From Lentzea tibetensis (GTDB taxonomy: Bacteria; Actinomycetota; Actinomycetes; Mycobacteriales; Pseudonocardiaceae): DNA of 64,000 nucleotides. A program made the translations under genes and the position numbers. Shown one piece after another: positions 36,751 to 45,187 of this stretch. Each line of letters opens with the position of its first letter. The stretch's first letter is position 1. The stretch spans positions 53,520 through 117,519 of the forward strand of contig NZ_VOBR01000010.1 in NCBI RefSeq assembly GCF_007845675.1, given 5' to 3'. The notes beneath the pieces were generated by a model. It was not told where the DNA came from. It saw nothing but the letters and a program-made list of their open reading frames with translations, and did no database searches.

Positions 36751-39700
36751 CGACTCCAGCCCGCGCAGCGCAGGGTCCGGCCGGAACACCGGCGCCGGCG
36801 CGTCCGGGTCCAGCCGCAGGTGCGGGAACCTCCGCGCCAGCATGGGGAACAGGATCTGCCCCTCCATGCGGCCCAGCGCGGCGCCGATGCAGAAGTGGAT
36901 GCCGGACCCGAACGTCAGGTGCGTGACAGCGGAGGCCCGCCTCAGGTCCAGCCGGTCCGGCTCCTCGTACTGCGCCGGGTCGCGGTTGGCGGCACCGAGC
37001 ACCGGGAAGATCAGCTCGCCGGCGCGGATGAGCCGTCCGGCGACCTCGATGTCCTCGGTCGCCAGCTGCGGCGTGATGATCGGCGCCGGGCTGTCGTACC
37101 GCAGCAGTTCCTCCGCGGCGGTGACCGCGATCGACGGATCCTCGCGCAGCAGCGCGAACTGGTCGGGGTGGCGCAGCAGGGCGAGGGTGCCGTTGCCGAT
37201 CCAGTTCGCCGTCGTCTCCAGCCCCGCGTTGATCAACGCGATGACGTTGACGATCAGCTCCTCGTCGCTCTCCCACCGCCCGCGCTCGCCGAACAGGTCA
37301 CCCGTGTCGTCCGCGGCGGCCAGCTGCTCGGACATCAGGTCGTCGCCGGGGTTCGCCCGCTTGACCGCGATCAGCCCGTGCAGGTACTCGACGAGCGAGT
37401 CCATGGCGGCGCTGGACAACGCGGCGACCGCGATCGGGTCGTCGCCGAACTGCGCCTCGCCGAGCGTCTTCATGACGTCGACGCCCCACCGCATCAGCTC
37501 GGCGTGGTCCGCGCGCGGCACGCCGACGAGGTCCATCACGACCCGCGACGGGAACGGGTAGGCGACCTGCGTCATGAAGTCGCCACCGCGGAAGTCGTCG
37601 AGCAGTTCCGCGCACGTCCGCTCGACGACGTCGTGCCGCTGCCGCATGGCGCGCGGCGTGAAGCTGCGGTTCATCAGCTTGCGCAGCCGCGTGTGCGACG
37701 GCCGGTTGCTGAACGGCAGGCTGGCGTCCATCCGCCGGATGAACGGGTTCATCGACGCGAGAACGTCCTCCGGCAGCCGGGTCAGCAACGTCTCGGTCGA
37801 CGGGCGCACCACGGTCGGCCTGCGCAGCACGTCGGTCACCTCGGCGTACCGGGTGAGCACCCAGCCGTCCAGCGCCTCGTCGCGGTAGACCGGGGCGAGG
37901 TCCCTGAGCAGGTCGTAGAAGGGGTACGGGTCGGCGAGGAAGTCCGGGTTCATCGGGTTGATGTGGATGGACGCCTCGACGTTGAGCTGCCTCGGCGGCG
38001 GTGGCGCGGGGATCTTCGCGATCGCGCCCAGCACCGCGTTCGCCAGTGCCGTGAGCGACGGCGGCACCAGCGCGTTGAAGTGGTCGCCCGGCACGTGCAC
38101 GACCTCGAGCTCGCCGGTCCTGACGCGCTCCCAGCCGTTCGCCGGGTCGTCGAGGTGCAGCTCGATGTGCCGGTCGTCCTTGAGCACCTGCGGGAAACCG
38201 CCGTCGGCCTTGACGAGCGTGATCTTGAGGTCGGACGGCGGCGGCTCGTACCGCACGATCGCCTCCACCTGCGCCTGGTAGACGCGCATGATGTTCGCGA
38301 TGTGCTCCTCCACCGGCAGGGTGCCGCTCGCACCGAGGAACCGGCCGAGCTGCTCGCGTCGCTCGGCGGGAGACAGCGACTGGTCGACGCGGCGGCGCGG
38401 GGCGTCCTCGTCGCGGAACGCGTGCTGCCGGATCGTCCACAGCTCGTCGATGATCGCCATCTCGTCCCACGGCGGCTCGTACTGGCCGGGCACCGCGGGG
38501 TAGGAGTCGATCATGATCACGCGCGCCACCTGCTCGCCGCGCGCCCGCAGCTGCCTGCCCACCTCGTACGCGACGATGCCGCCGAACGAGTGTCCGCCGA
38601 TGACGTACGGGCCGTACGGCTGGATCAGCTTGATCTCGTCGATGTACCGCGCCGCCAGGAGCTCCACCTCGTCGACCGGTTCCTCGGTGCCGTCGAAACC
38701 CGGTCCCTGCAGGCCGATGAACGGCTGACCCTGTCCCATCGCGCGGGCCAGCGGCAGCAGGTAGTACGCCGCGCCGACCGCGCCGCCGATGCAGAAGAAC
38801 GGGCGCTGCGGCGTGAGCGACAGCGCGAGCTTCGGCTGCCGCTGCACGACGACCTCGGGTTCCTCGGCGGAAACCCGTTGCGCGGCCAGGTACTCGGCCA
38901 TCGCGTCCACTGTGGGCAGTTCGAGGAACAGCGTGTGCGGCACGCGGAAACCCAGCCAGTCCGACAGCGCCGACTGCAGGGTGGCGATCGACAACGACTC
39001 CAGGCCGAGCGAGCTCAGCTGCGCGTCCGCGCGGATCGACCGCGGCGGCACCCGCAGCTCCAGCGCGACGTGCTCCAGCAGCCACTCGCGGATCGTCGTC
39101 GCGTCGATCTGCGCGCGCCGCGGCGTGCCGTCGCGGAAGAAGCGGTCCACCACGTCACGCGCGTACGCCATGGCGCACTCGACGAGCTCGAACGCCGGGA
39201 GGCTGCCCACGTGGTAGGTGTGCCGCTGGCCCTGCAGCAGCTCGATCCGGTCGAGCACGCCGTCGGCCAGCTGCTCCCCCGTGAAGTGCGGCATGAACCT
39301 CCACCCGCGCTGCACGTGCGGCGACCGCACCTCGCCACCCATGGCCGCCACGTCGTCGCGCAGCTGCTCGGACACGTCGAGGCCCTCGTAGCCGTCGACG
39401 CCGTCCAGCTCGTCGGCGCCGTAGGAGTAGCAGGCGTAGACGTCGCTGTCTTCGTAGCGGTGGTGGAACGACACGCAGTGCCCGGCGTGCTCCGACGACG
39501 CGGTGTGCTTCTCCAGCAACGAGAACGCCGAACGCGGCAGGCCGTCGGCCGAGCACATCGTGGTGTAGTAGTCGAGGTAGCGGACCTGGCGCGCGAGGTC
39601 GCGTTCCTCCTCGGTCGCGTCCAGCGCGGGCAGCACCTGGTCGATCGGCACGGTCAGCACGAGCGCGTCCGCCTCGATCACCTCGTGGTCCACGCGGATC

Positions 39701-40386
39701 CGCACGCCGTGCTCGTGGCGTTCGACGTGCTCGACGCGCACCCCGCACCGGACGTCCCGCAGCTGCGCGGCGACGCGGTGCCACAGCGAGCCGAAGCCGC
39801 CCTTGATCGTGAAGCTGCCCGCGTGGCCGAGCAGGTCGCGCGTGCTGGAGAGCAGGCCGGTCATCTCGGCGTACTTCACGAAGTACAGCGCGGGGATGTC
39901 GCGGTCGAGGTAGCCGTAACCCGCGGCGGTGTAGCCGGTGCCGAGCGACTCGGCCATCTCCTCCAGCCGGTGCTCGCGCAGCCACTCCCCGACCGGCCTG
40001 CTGAGCGCCTTCGCCGAGTGCGCCAGTCCGGGTTCACCGATGTGCGGGAACTCCGCGGCGCGCAGCTTGGTGTAGCGCTGGAAGACCTCGCGGGTGAAGA
40101 ACGCCGAGCTCTGCGGGCGCGACCGCGTGCCGTCGAACACCCGGTGCGGCGTCGTGGGTTCGGTCTCCATGCCCAGCTCGGTGACGAGCTCGGCGAGCCG
40201 CTCGTACTTCGTCGTGCAGACGTGGCCGCCGAGGTCGTAGGCGTGGCCGTCGATCTCGACCGACGCGCACTTGCCCGCGATGGTCTTCGCCTGCTCCAGC
40301 ACGATGACGCGGTGCCCCGCGTTCTCGAGCTCGCGGGCGGTCATCAGGCCGCTGACGCCGGCACCGATCACGCAGATCGTCCTCAC
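36733..40386 (-). CDS. Four-domain fusion: FAD oxidoreductase - acyl carrier - thioesterase - cytochrome P450
   Basis: 1217 residues. Residues 1-420: FAD/NAD(P)-binding oxidoreductase with dinucleotide motif VIGAGVSGLMTARELENAG, then VIVLEQ and YDLGGHV, like amine oxidase/protoporphyrinogen oxidase enzymes. Residues 428-503: acyl/peptidyl carrier domain with pantetheine serine S464 in SLGLESLS. Residues 525-790: type I thioesterase with S600 in GGHSFGG, D627 and H769 (PGDHF). Residues 805-1217: P450 with I-helix INAGLETTAN and heme ligand C1166 in FGSGIHFCIG. All catalytic residues look intact. The GTG start overlaps the acyl-AMP ligase stop (GTGA), so the ligase is its likely loading partner. 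I know no described enzyme with this order. Confidence 0.9.
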   Translation of the reverse strand: MRTICVIGAGVSGLMTARELENAGHRVIVLEQAKTIAGKCASVEIDGHAYDLGGHVCTTKYERLAELVTELGMETEPTTPHRVFDGTRSRPQSSAFFTREVFQRYTKLRAAEFPHIGEPGLAHSAKALSRPVGEWLREHRLEEMAESLGTGYTAAGYGYLDRDIPALYFVKYAEMTGLLSSTRDLLGHAGSFTIKGGFGSLWHRVAAQLRDVRCGVRVEHVERHEHGVRIRVDHEVIEADALVLTVPIDQVLPALDATEEERDLARQVRYLDYYTTMCSADGLPRSAFSLLEKHTASSEHAGHCVSFHHRYEDSDVYACYSYGADELDGVDGYEGLDVSEQLRDDVAAMGGEVRSPHVQRGWRFMPHFTGEQLADGVLDRIELLQGQRHTYHVGSLPAFELVECAMAYARDVVDRFFRDGTPRRAQIDATTIREWLLEHVALELRVPPRSIRADAQLSSLGLESLSIATLQSALSDWLGFRVPHTLFLELPTVDAMAEYLAAQRVSAEEPEVVVQRQPKLALSLTPQRPFFCIGGAVGAAYYLLPLARAMGQGQPFIGLQGPGFDGTEEPVDEVELLAARYIDEIKLIQPYGPYVIGGHSFGGIVAYEVGRQLRARGEQVARVIMIDSYPAVPGQYEPPWDEMAIIDELWTIRQHAFRDEDAPRRRVDQSLSPAERREQLGRFLGASGTLPVEEHIANIMRVYQAQVEAIVRYEPPPSDLKITLVKADGGFPQVLKDDRHIELHLDDPANGWERVRTGELEVVHVPGDHFNALVPPSLTALANAVLGAIAKIPAPPPPRQLNVEASIHINPMNPDFLADPYPFYDLLRDLAPVYRDEALDGWVLTRYAEVTDVLRRPTVVRPSTETLLTRLPEDVLASMNPFIRRMDASLPFSNRPSHTRLRKLMNRSFTPRAMRQRHDVVERTCAELLDDFRGGDFMTQVAYPFPSRVVMDLVGVPRADHAELMRWGVDVMKTLGEAQFGDDPIAVAALSSAAMDSLVEYLHGLIAVKRANPGDDLMSEQLAAADDTGDLFGERGRWESDEELIVNVIALINAGLETTANWIGNGTLALLRHPDQFALLREDPSIAVTAAEELLRYDSPAPIITPQLATEDIEVAGRLIRAGELIFPVLGAANRDPAQYEEPDRLDLRRASAVTHLTFGSGIHFCIGAALGRMEGQILFPMLARRFPHLRLDPDAPAPVFRPDPALRGLESLHLRW

Positions 40387-42089
40387 ACCGACACCCCCTC
40401 GACGTACGCTTGGCGGCACGCGCGACGGCGAACCTTGCCGCTGGTGGTCTTGAGCACGAGTCCCTGTCTGCCGACGAGCACGTCGTCGCAGGCGAGCTGG
40501 TGCGTGGTGTAGAGCCGCCTGCGGACCGCGTCGGCGATCTCCGCGCGCAGCTCGTCGTCCGCCTTCTTCTCGTTGCACTCCACGAAGATGACGAGCCGTT
40601 CGCCGTCGTCGCCGGACACGCTGAACGACGCGAGACCACCGGGCCGGATGCCGGGGTGGCTGTCGCGGACGGCGTCCTCGATGTCCTCGGGGTAGAAGTT
40701 GCGGCCGTTGACGATGATCACGTCCTTGTGCCGCCCGGTGATGAACAGCTCGCCTTCGTGCAGGAAGCCGAGGTCACCGGTGCGCAGGTACGGGGTGTCG
40801 TCGCCGTCGACTCGGGCGTGGAACGCGCGCCGCGTCTCCTCGTCGAGCCCGTGGTAGCCGAGCGCCTTGGTGCCCGAGCTGACCCACACCTCGCCGACCT
40901 GGTCCGGCCCGCACGGCAGCAGGCTCTCCGGGTCGACGATGCGGATGCGGCCGTCCGGCTTGGTCATCCGGCCGCAGCCGACGAGGCGCGTGCCGTTCTC
41001 GGTGATCTTCACGTTGCCCGCGCGCAGTGCGACGGGGTCCAGTGACAGCACGAGCTTGCCGCCCATGGAGACGCTCACCGTGTGCTCGGCCAGTCCGTAC
41101 GCGGGGTAGAAGCTGTCCCGGCGCAGGCCGGTCGGGCCGAACGCGGTGTAGAAGGCGTCCACCGTGGCCGCGCGGATCGGTTCCGCGGCCGACATGACGA
41201 CGCGGAGTGCGCTGAGGTCCCACTCGGCGCGCTGCGCGGGCGTCGTCTTGCGGACGGCCAGGTCGAACGCGAAGTTCGGCGCCGCGGTGTGCGTGGCTTT
41301 CACCCGTGACATCACGTCGAACCAGACGGACGGGTGCTGCAGGAACGTCAACGGTGACAGGACGTAGGTGTGGCCGTTGCCGGCGAGCGTGCTGAGGATG
41401 ACGCTGATCAGGCCGAGGTCGTGGTACTGCGGCACCCAGAAGACACCGCGCGTGCCGTCGCCGAGGCCCAGGTCGGTGGCGTTGGTGCGGACCTCCTGGC
41501 TGAGGTTCCCATGGGTGATCACCACGCCCTTGGGCGCCGAGGTGGAGCCGGAGGTGTACTGCAGGAGCGCGGGTTCGTCGGCGCTGCTGGGCTCGTGCCA
41601 CTCGAACGGCGCACCGGCCGGCCTGCACCTGTCCGTGCGGTGCCAGCGCAACCGCGGCCACGAGGGCTTGCTCCGGTCGAACAGGCCGGTCACGGCACCG
41701 ACCGTGCGCGCGCGGTCGTAGGCCGAGTTGGTGAGCACCGCGTGCGGCTCGCTGCTCTCGACGATCCCGTTGAACCCCACCAGGTCCTGCTTGAGGCGCA
41801 CCGGGTTCGGCGGGTACACGGGCACGGGCACGACGCCGGCGAGCAGGCAGCCGACGAGTGCGCGCACGAAGTCCGGGCCGGGCGGGTAGACGAGCACCGC
41901 CCGGTCGCCGGGCTGGAAGCCCCACGCCCGCAGGGACGCCGCGATCGTGGCCGCCGAGTCCGCCAACCCGGCGACGGTGATCGTTTCCTCGTCCCTGCCC
42001 CGGTCGTCCACGAACGTGAACATCGGACGGGCGGGCTCGCGGTCGCACAACACCCGGAATGAGGAGAGCAGCGAATTGCTTGTTTTCAT
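40383..42089 (-). CDS. Fatty acyl-AMP ligase (FAAL)
   Basis: 568 residues. Adenylate-forming motifs: LLQYTSGSTSAPKGVVITHGNL, YGLAEHTV, and YLRTGDLGFLHEGELFITGRHKDVIIVNGRNFYPEDIE. The wording SAPKGV and the PNFAFDLAVRK region are typical of fatty acyl-AMP ligases, which pass acyl adenylates to carrier proteins rather than to CoA. No carrier domain is attached; the four-base overlap with the fusion gene points to its carrier domain as acceptor. A C-terminal extension is short (LKTTSGKVRRRACR). Length is normal. Confidence 0.93.
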   Translation of the reverse strand: MKTSNSLLSSFRVLCDREPARPMFTFVDDRGRDEETITVAGLADSAATIAASLRAWGFQPGDRAVLVYPPGPDFVRALVGCLLAGVVPVPVYPPNPVRLKQDLVGFNGIVESSEPHAVLTNSAYDRARTVGAVTGLFDRSKPSWPRLRWHRTDRCRPAGAPFEWHEPSSADEPALLQYTSGSTSAPKGVVITHGNLSQEVRTNATDLGLGDGTRGVFWVPQYHDLGLISVILSTLAGNGHTYVLSPLTFLQHPSVWFDVMSRVKATHTAAPNFAFDLAVRKTTPAQRAEWDLSALRVVMSAAEPIRAATVDAFYTAFGPTGLRRDSFYPAYGLAEHTVSVSMGGKLVLSLDPVALRAGNVKITENGTRLVGCGRMTKPDGRIRIVDPESLLPCGPDQVGEVWVSSGTKALGYHGLDEETRRAFHARVDGDDTPYLRTGDLGFLHEGELFITGRHKDVIIVNGRNFYPEDIEDAVRDSHPGIRPGGLASFSVSGDDGERLVIFVECNEKKADDELRAEIADAVRRRLYTTHQLACDDVLVGRQGLVLKTTSGKVRRRACRQAYVEGVSV

Positions 42090-43290
42090 CTGAAGCCCGA
42101 TCCGTCAGACCGTAGAACAACGAGACACAGACGAAAGCAACGTCTGGAGCTTTTGGCACGGCGACGGTAGCAACCGGTTCTGAGCAGTCAAAGCCTCCGC
42201 TTCCAGAACGCTCCCGCACTGTTACCGTTCGACCGCTCGGCGCACCGGAAAGCACTGGCCGATGCCAGACAGGAATCTTGACTTCTGCACCGGTGCTCAA
42301 TCCTCAACTCGGTTGTGGCGTCGAAAGGAATCAACACCCTGTCGATTCGCTGTCAACGCTCTGAACTGCAGATATACAGGTCGCCGTACTCCGAACGGCC
42401 CATTCAGCGGATTCGTTTGATTACAAAGCATCAGTTCGATGCGGCCTTGCGGGCATATTGGAATGCGCCGAAATGAGACATCCAATGTCCGTTCAACCGC
42501 TCGTCGCTGCACGCCTTCCAATTGAGACGACGAGTGGCCGATGGATACATGCCGAGACGGGCAGCCGACCTCTGGGTGTGATTGCGCAGAAAACTAGTCG
42601 CTTGTCAATGTCGGCGAGATGCCTTCCGATTCACGGTGTGGATGCATTTGTCCGCACCGGACGTCGAATGGTCCCAAATAACTCGTTCGGCCCACTCGCC
42701 GCCACCGACCGCGTCCCCGGCGCGACGGCTGGGCCGACCGGGTGAAAGAGATCATCGCGCGCGATCATCCGGCGCGAGTGACGAGGGTTCACCCTAGCGA
42801 AATCCTGTATGAACCCGAACGACTGATGTTCGAACGTGAACAGCGCGAGAGTGACTACGTACGCGAAGACCTGACGGTTCAAAAGAGGGAAGACGACAGT
42901 TCTTTCGGTTACTCCTGATTCAATGCACTCACCATGCGATCTCGGACACACCGAATCGGCCCAATCGAGCCGATCACACGTTCCACCAGGCGGTCCAGTG
43001 CTGGCACAAACCGACAAGACGTCGGGCAAAACCGACGCTTCGTCGGTTCTGAGCATTTCCCGCACGTCGGCATATCGGGCGGCCAGTTGAGACAAGGACC
43101 TATTGAGACGAATTGCTCGGGCGATTGACCGGCCAGCCTGGTGTCAGGCAACATCATTGCGCTGGACCGATGCGGCCGACCGCTGCCCGATCCGCCGACA
43201 ATGGTGCGTTTCACGTAGTGGAGAGAATGTCCGCCTTTGTCCTCACCAGCCGCAGCGGTCCACCTGGTGCAGCACGATCGGGAGGCAACC
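42090..43290. other. 1.2-kb region without a recognisable gene
   Basis: Codon-position GC bias is weak on both strands and base composition is more even than in the flanking genes. Short frames exist on both strands but none has a ribosome site plus a recognisable domain. It holds a 12-base palindrome ATCGCGCGCGAT (42754-42765) and a hairpin at 43030-43048. The FAAL promoter should lie at its left end. It may be decayed coding DNA at the cluster edge. Confidence 0.5.
43030..43048 (-). terminator. Hairpin with T-run on the minus strand
   Basis: AACCGACG-CTT-CGTCGGTT gives an eight-base-pair stem with a three-base loop; read on the minus strand it is followed by TTTT. No gene is recognised upstream of it on that strand, which supports loss of a former gene. 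Confidence 0.45.
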
Positions 43291-43578
43291 GTGGACCAGG
43301 CACTGGACGCCCTGCGTGACCGCCTGGCGGAGATCGTGGCGTCCCCGCCTGAGAACTCCGAAGACCTGGTGGAAACCCTCGCTGGCCTCGCCAAGCTCTC
43401 CAACCAGTGGTCCGAGGCGATCCAGGCGCTGCGCGCCCCCACGAGACGCCTGGTCGGCCCCGCTGCCGCCGCGTCCGTGAGCGTGGCCGCGCGCCGTGCC
43501 GAGGAGTCGTTCATCGAGCTGGAGATCACTCTCGGTGACGCGTTGGCCGCACAGCCGCGCGTGATCCGGCAGCCCTAG
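43291..43578 (+). CDS. Small helical protein of unknown function
   Basis: 95 residues, no family recognised. The GTG at 43291 has GGGAGG five bases upstream, which decides the start. The sequence (MDQALDALRDRLAEIVASPPENSEDLVETLAGLAKLSNQW) looks all-helical and acidic, with no membrane helix, signal or cysteine. High third-position GC supports real coding. It lies alone between the gene-free region and the LytTR operon. Confidence 0.6.
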   Translation: MDQALDALRDRLAEIVASPPENSEDLVETLAGLAKLSNQWSEAIQALRAPTRRLVGPAAAASVSVAARRAEESFIELEITLGDALAAQPRVIRQP

Positions 43579-43901
43579 CTCTTTTCCGGCACTGATCAGC
43601 CCCCTGCACTCTGGGTGAGCCGTACCCGATCGATCCCGTGCTGAGACACACCCGATCGGAGGTTCCCGGACATCCTCCGGCTGGCGGATGATGCGCCCGA
43701 TCAAGGTCGTTGAGACGGGCGGGAGGTCGCAACCGTGCGTGGGCGCACCCCAGCTCCCAGTCACCCTCCGTGAGGGTGGATGATCTCGTACCCGATCATC
43801 GTCGGCTCCCGAGAATCCTCTCGCCGCGCACGACCGGACCTCTCGTGGTCTAATCGCCGCCACGTGAGGATCGGCCGTAAAACGTTTGGACTCGATCTCG
43901 A
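43579..43901. other. Upstream region of LytTR operon
   Basis: No gene seen. It carries four copies of CCCGATC (see separate entry) and a hairpin CACCCTC-CGT-GAGGGTG (43762-43778) that could terminate the preceding small gene. The response regulator promoter should be here. Confidence 0.5.
43624..43797. repeat. CCCGATC direct repeats upstream of LytTR operon
   Basis: CCCGATC occurs at about 43625, 43651, 43696 and 43791. The first two are extended to ACCCGATCG and lie 26 bases apart. Repeated direct elements of this kind upstream of a response-regulator gene may be binding sites of the LytTR protein itself. Confidence 0.4.
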
Positions 43902-44804
43902 ATGACCTCAGGTCTGCCCTGCCCCGTGTGCGAGGGGCCAGATCGACGTGGCAGCCTCGAGCGCTCCCTGCGGGTGCTCGCAGTTGACGACGAGGCGCCC
44001 GCGTTGGAAGACCTCGTGTACCTGCTGCGCTCAGACCCGCGCATCGCCCACGTGGAAGCCGTCACCGACGCGACGAAGGCGCTGCGCGTGCTGCACCGCG
44101 CCATGGACGCCGGCCAGCCGCTCGACGCGGTCTTCCTCGACATCCGCATGCCCGGACTGGACGGACTCGACCTGGCCCGCGTGCTCTCGCGCTTCGCGCA
44201 GCCGCCGCCCGTCGTCTTCGTCACCGCGCACCAGCAGCCCGCCGTCGAGGCGTTCGAGCTGAAGGCGCTCGACTACCTGCTCAAGCCCGTGCGCGCGGAA
44301 CGGCTCGCCGAGTCGGTGCACCGCATCGTGCACGAGGTGTGGGACAGCAAGACCCCCGCCGAACCGACGCAGACCTCAGCCGCGCAGCAGACCGCGCCGC
44401 CCGAGGTCGGCGACGAGGTCATCCCGGTCGAGCTCGGCGGCGTCACCCGGTTCATCCGGCTCGCCGACATCCGCTACGTCGAGGCGCACGGCGACTACGC
44501 CCGCCTGCACACCGCGACCGGCAGCGGGCTCGTCCGCGCCGCGCTCAACGGACTCGAGGAACGGTGGCGCTCGGCGGGTTTCGTGCGCATCCACCGCAGC
44601 CACCTGGTGTCGCTCGGCCACATCGACGAGCTGCGGCTCGAAGACGGCCACCTGAGCGTCACGATCGGCGGTGCAGTGCTGCCGGTGTCCCGCAGGCACG
44701 CCCGGCACCTGCGGCAGCTGCTGGTGCGCAGGGCGCGGCCGATGATCCAGAACCAGGGTGGCGTGCCCGCCGCACCGCAACCCAGGAACGGAATCGGTTC
44801 GTGA
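43902..44804 (+). CDS. LytTR-family response regulator
   Basis: 300 residues. The receiver domain (about 22-145) has the acidic pocket VLAVDDEAPALEDL, phosphoacceptor D80 in VFLDIRMPGLDGLDL and K128 in YLLKPV. A linker leads to a LytTR DNA-binding domain (about 175-280): IRLADIRYVEAHGDYARLHT, FVRIHRSHLVSLGHI. An unusual N-terminal stretch CPVCEGP precedes the receiver. It heads an operon with a DUF485-type protein, a symporter and a histidine kinase, a set in which the pair senses and controls uptake of the transported solute. Confidence 0.93.
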   Translation: MTSGLPCPVCEGPDRRGSLERSLRVLAVDDEAPALEDLVYLLRSDPRIAHVEAVTDATKALRVLHRAMDAGQPLDAVFLDIRMPGLDGLDLARVLSRFAQPPPVVFVTAHQQPAVEAFELKALDYLLKPVRAERLAESVHRIVHEVWDSKTPAEPTQTSAAQQTAPPEVGDEVIPVELGGVTRFIRLADIRYVEAHGDYARLHTATGSGLVRAALNGLEERWRSAGFVRIHRSHLVSLGHIDELRLEDGHLSVTIGGAVLPVSRRHARHLRQLLVRRARPMIQNQGGVPAAPQPRNGIGS

Positions 44805-45187
44805 CGAACCCACCACCACCGCGGCCGACCCAGCGCGTGGTGGTCACCAGCCCCCGCACCCGCGCACCCCGTGCGCGCCGCCCGTACTCGGGCACGCGGG
44901 AGATCAACGAGCAGAGCGAGCTCGGCGCCGTCTACATGCGCACGCTCATCCGCGCGCAGCGCAGGCTCGGCCTGCTCGTGTGCCTGATCGTGTGCGGCAG
45001 CCTCGCGACGCTGCCGCTGCTGTTCACGATCACCGACGTCGGCCGGGTCCGCGTGCTCGGGCTCGGCCTGCCGTGGTTCCTGCTGTGCGTCGTCGTGTTC
45101 CCCATGCTCCTGCTGGCAGGCTGGTTCTACGTGCGCCAGGCCGAACGCAGCGAGCGTGAGTTCGCGGAGCTGGTCGAACGTCCATGA
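44801..45187 (+). CDS. DUF485-like small membrane protein
   Basis: 128 residues. A basic, proline-rich cytosolic tail (RTRAPRARRPYSGTREI) is followed by two membrane helices (LGLLVCLIVCGSLATLPLLFTI-region and WFLLCVVVFPMLLLAGWFYV). It corresponds to the YjcH/DUF485 proteins that accompany acetate-type symporters. The GTG overlaps the response regulator stop (GTGA) and the stop overlaps the symporter start (ATGA). Confidence 0.8.
   Translation: MTNPPPPRPTQRVVVTSPRTRAPRARRPYSGTREINEQSELGAVYMRTLIRAQRRLGLLVCLIVCGSLATLPLLFTITDVGRVRVLGLGLPWFLLCVVVFPMLLLAGWFYVRQAERSEREFAELVERP

Noticed and set aside
36820-40512. Very long open frame on the plus strand opposite the fusion gene
   Set aside because: It is a high-GC antisense shadow: Arg/Val/Asp-rich low-complexity protein without domains, while the minus strand encodes four intact enzyme domains.
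30065-42089. Valanimycin- or azoxy-type cluster
   Set aside because: Only the VlmB-like protein fits; flavin N-hydroxylase and seryl-tRNA-dependent transferase homologues are absent from the window.
42631-43529. Two overlapping minus-strand frames in the gene-free region
   Set aside because: No ribosome site, no domain, and weak coding bias; a gene cannot be excluded but is not supported.
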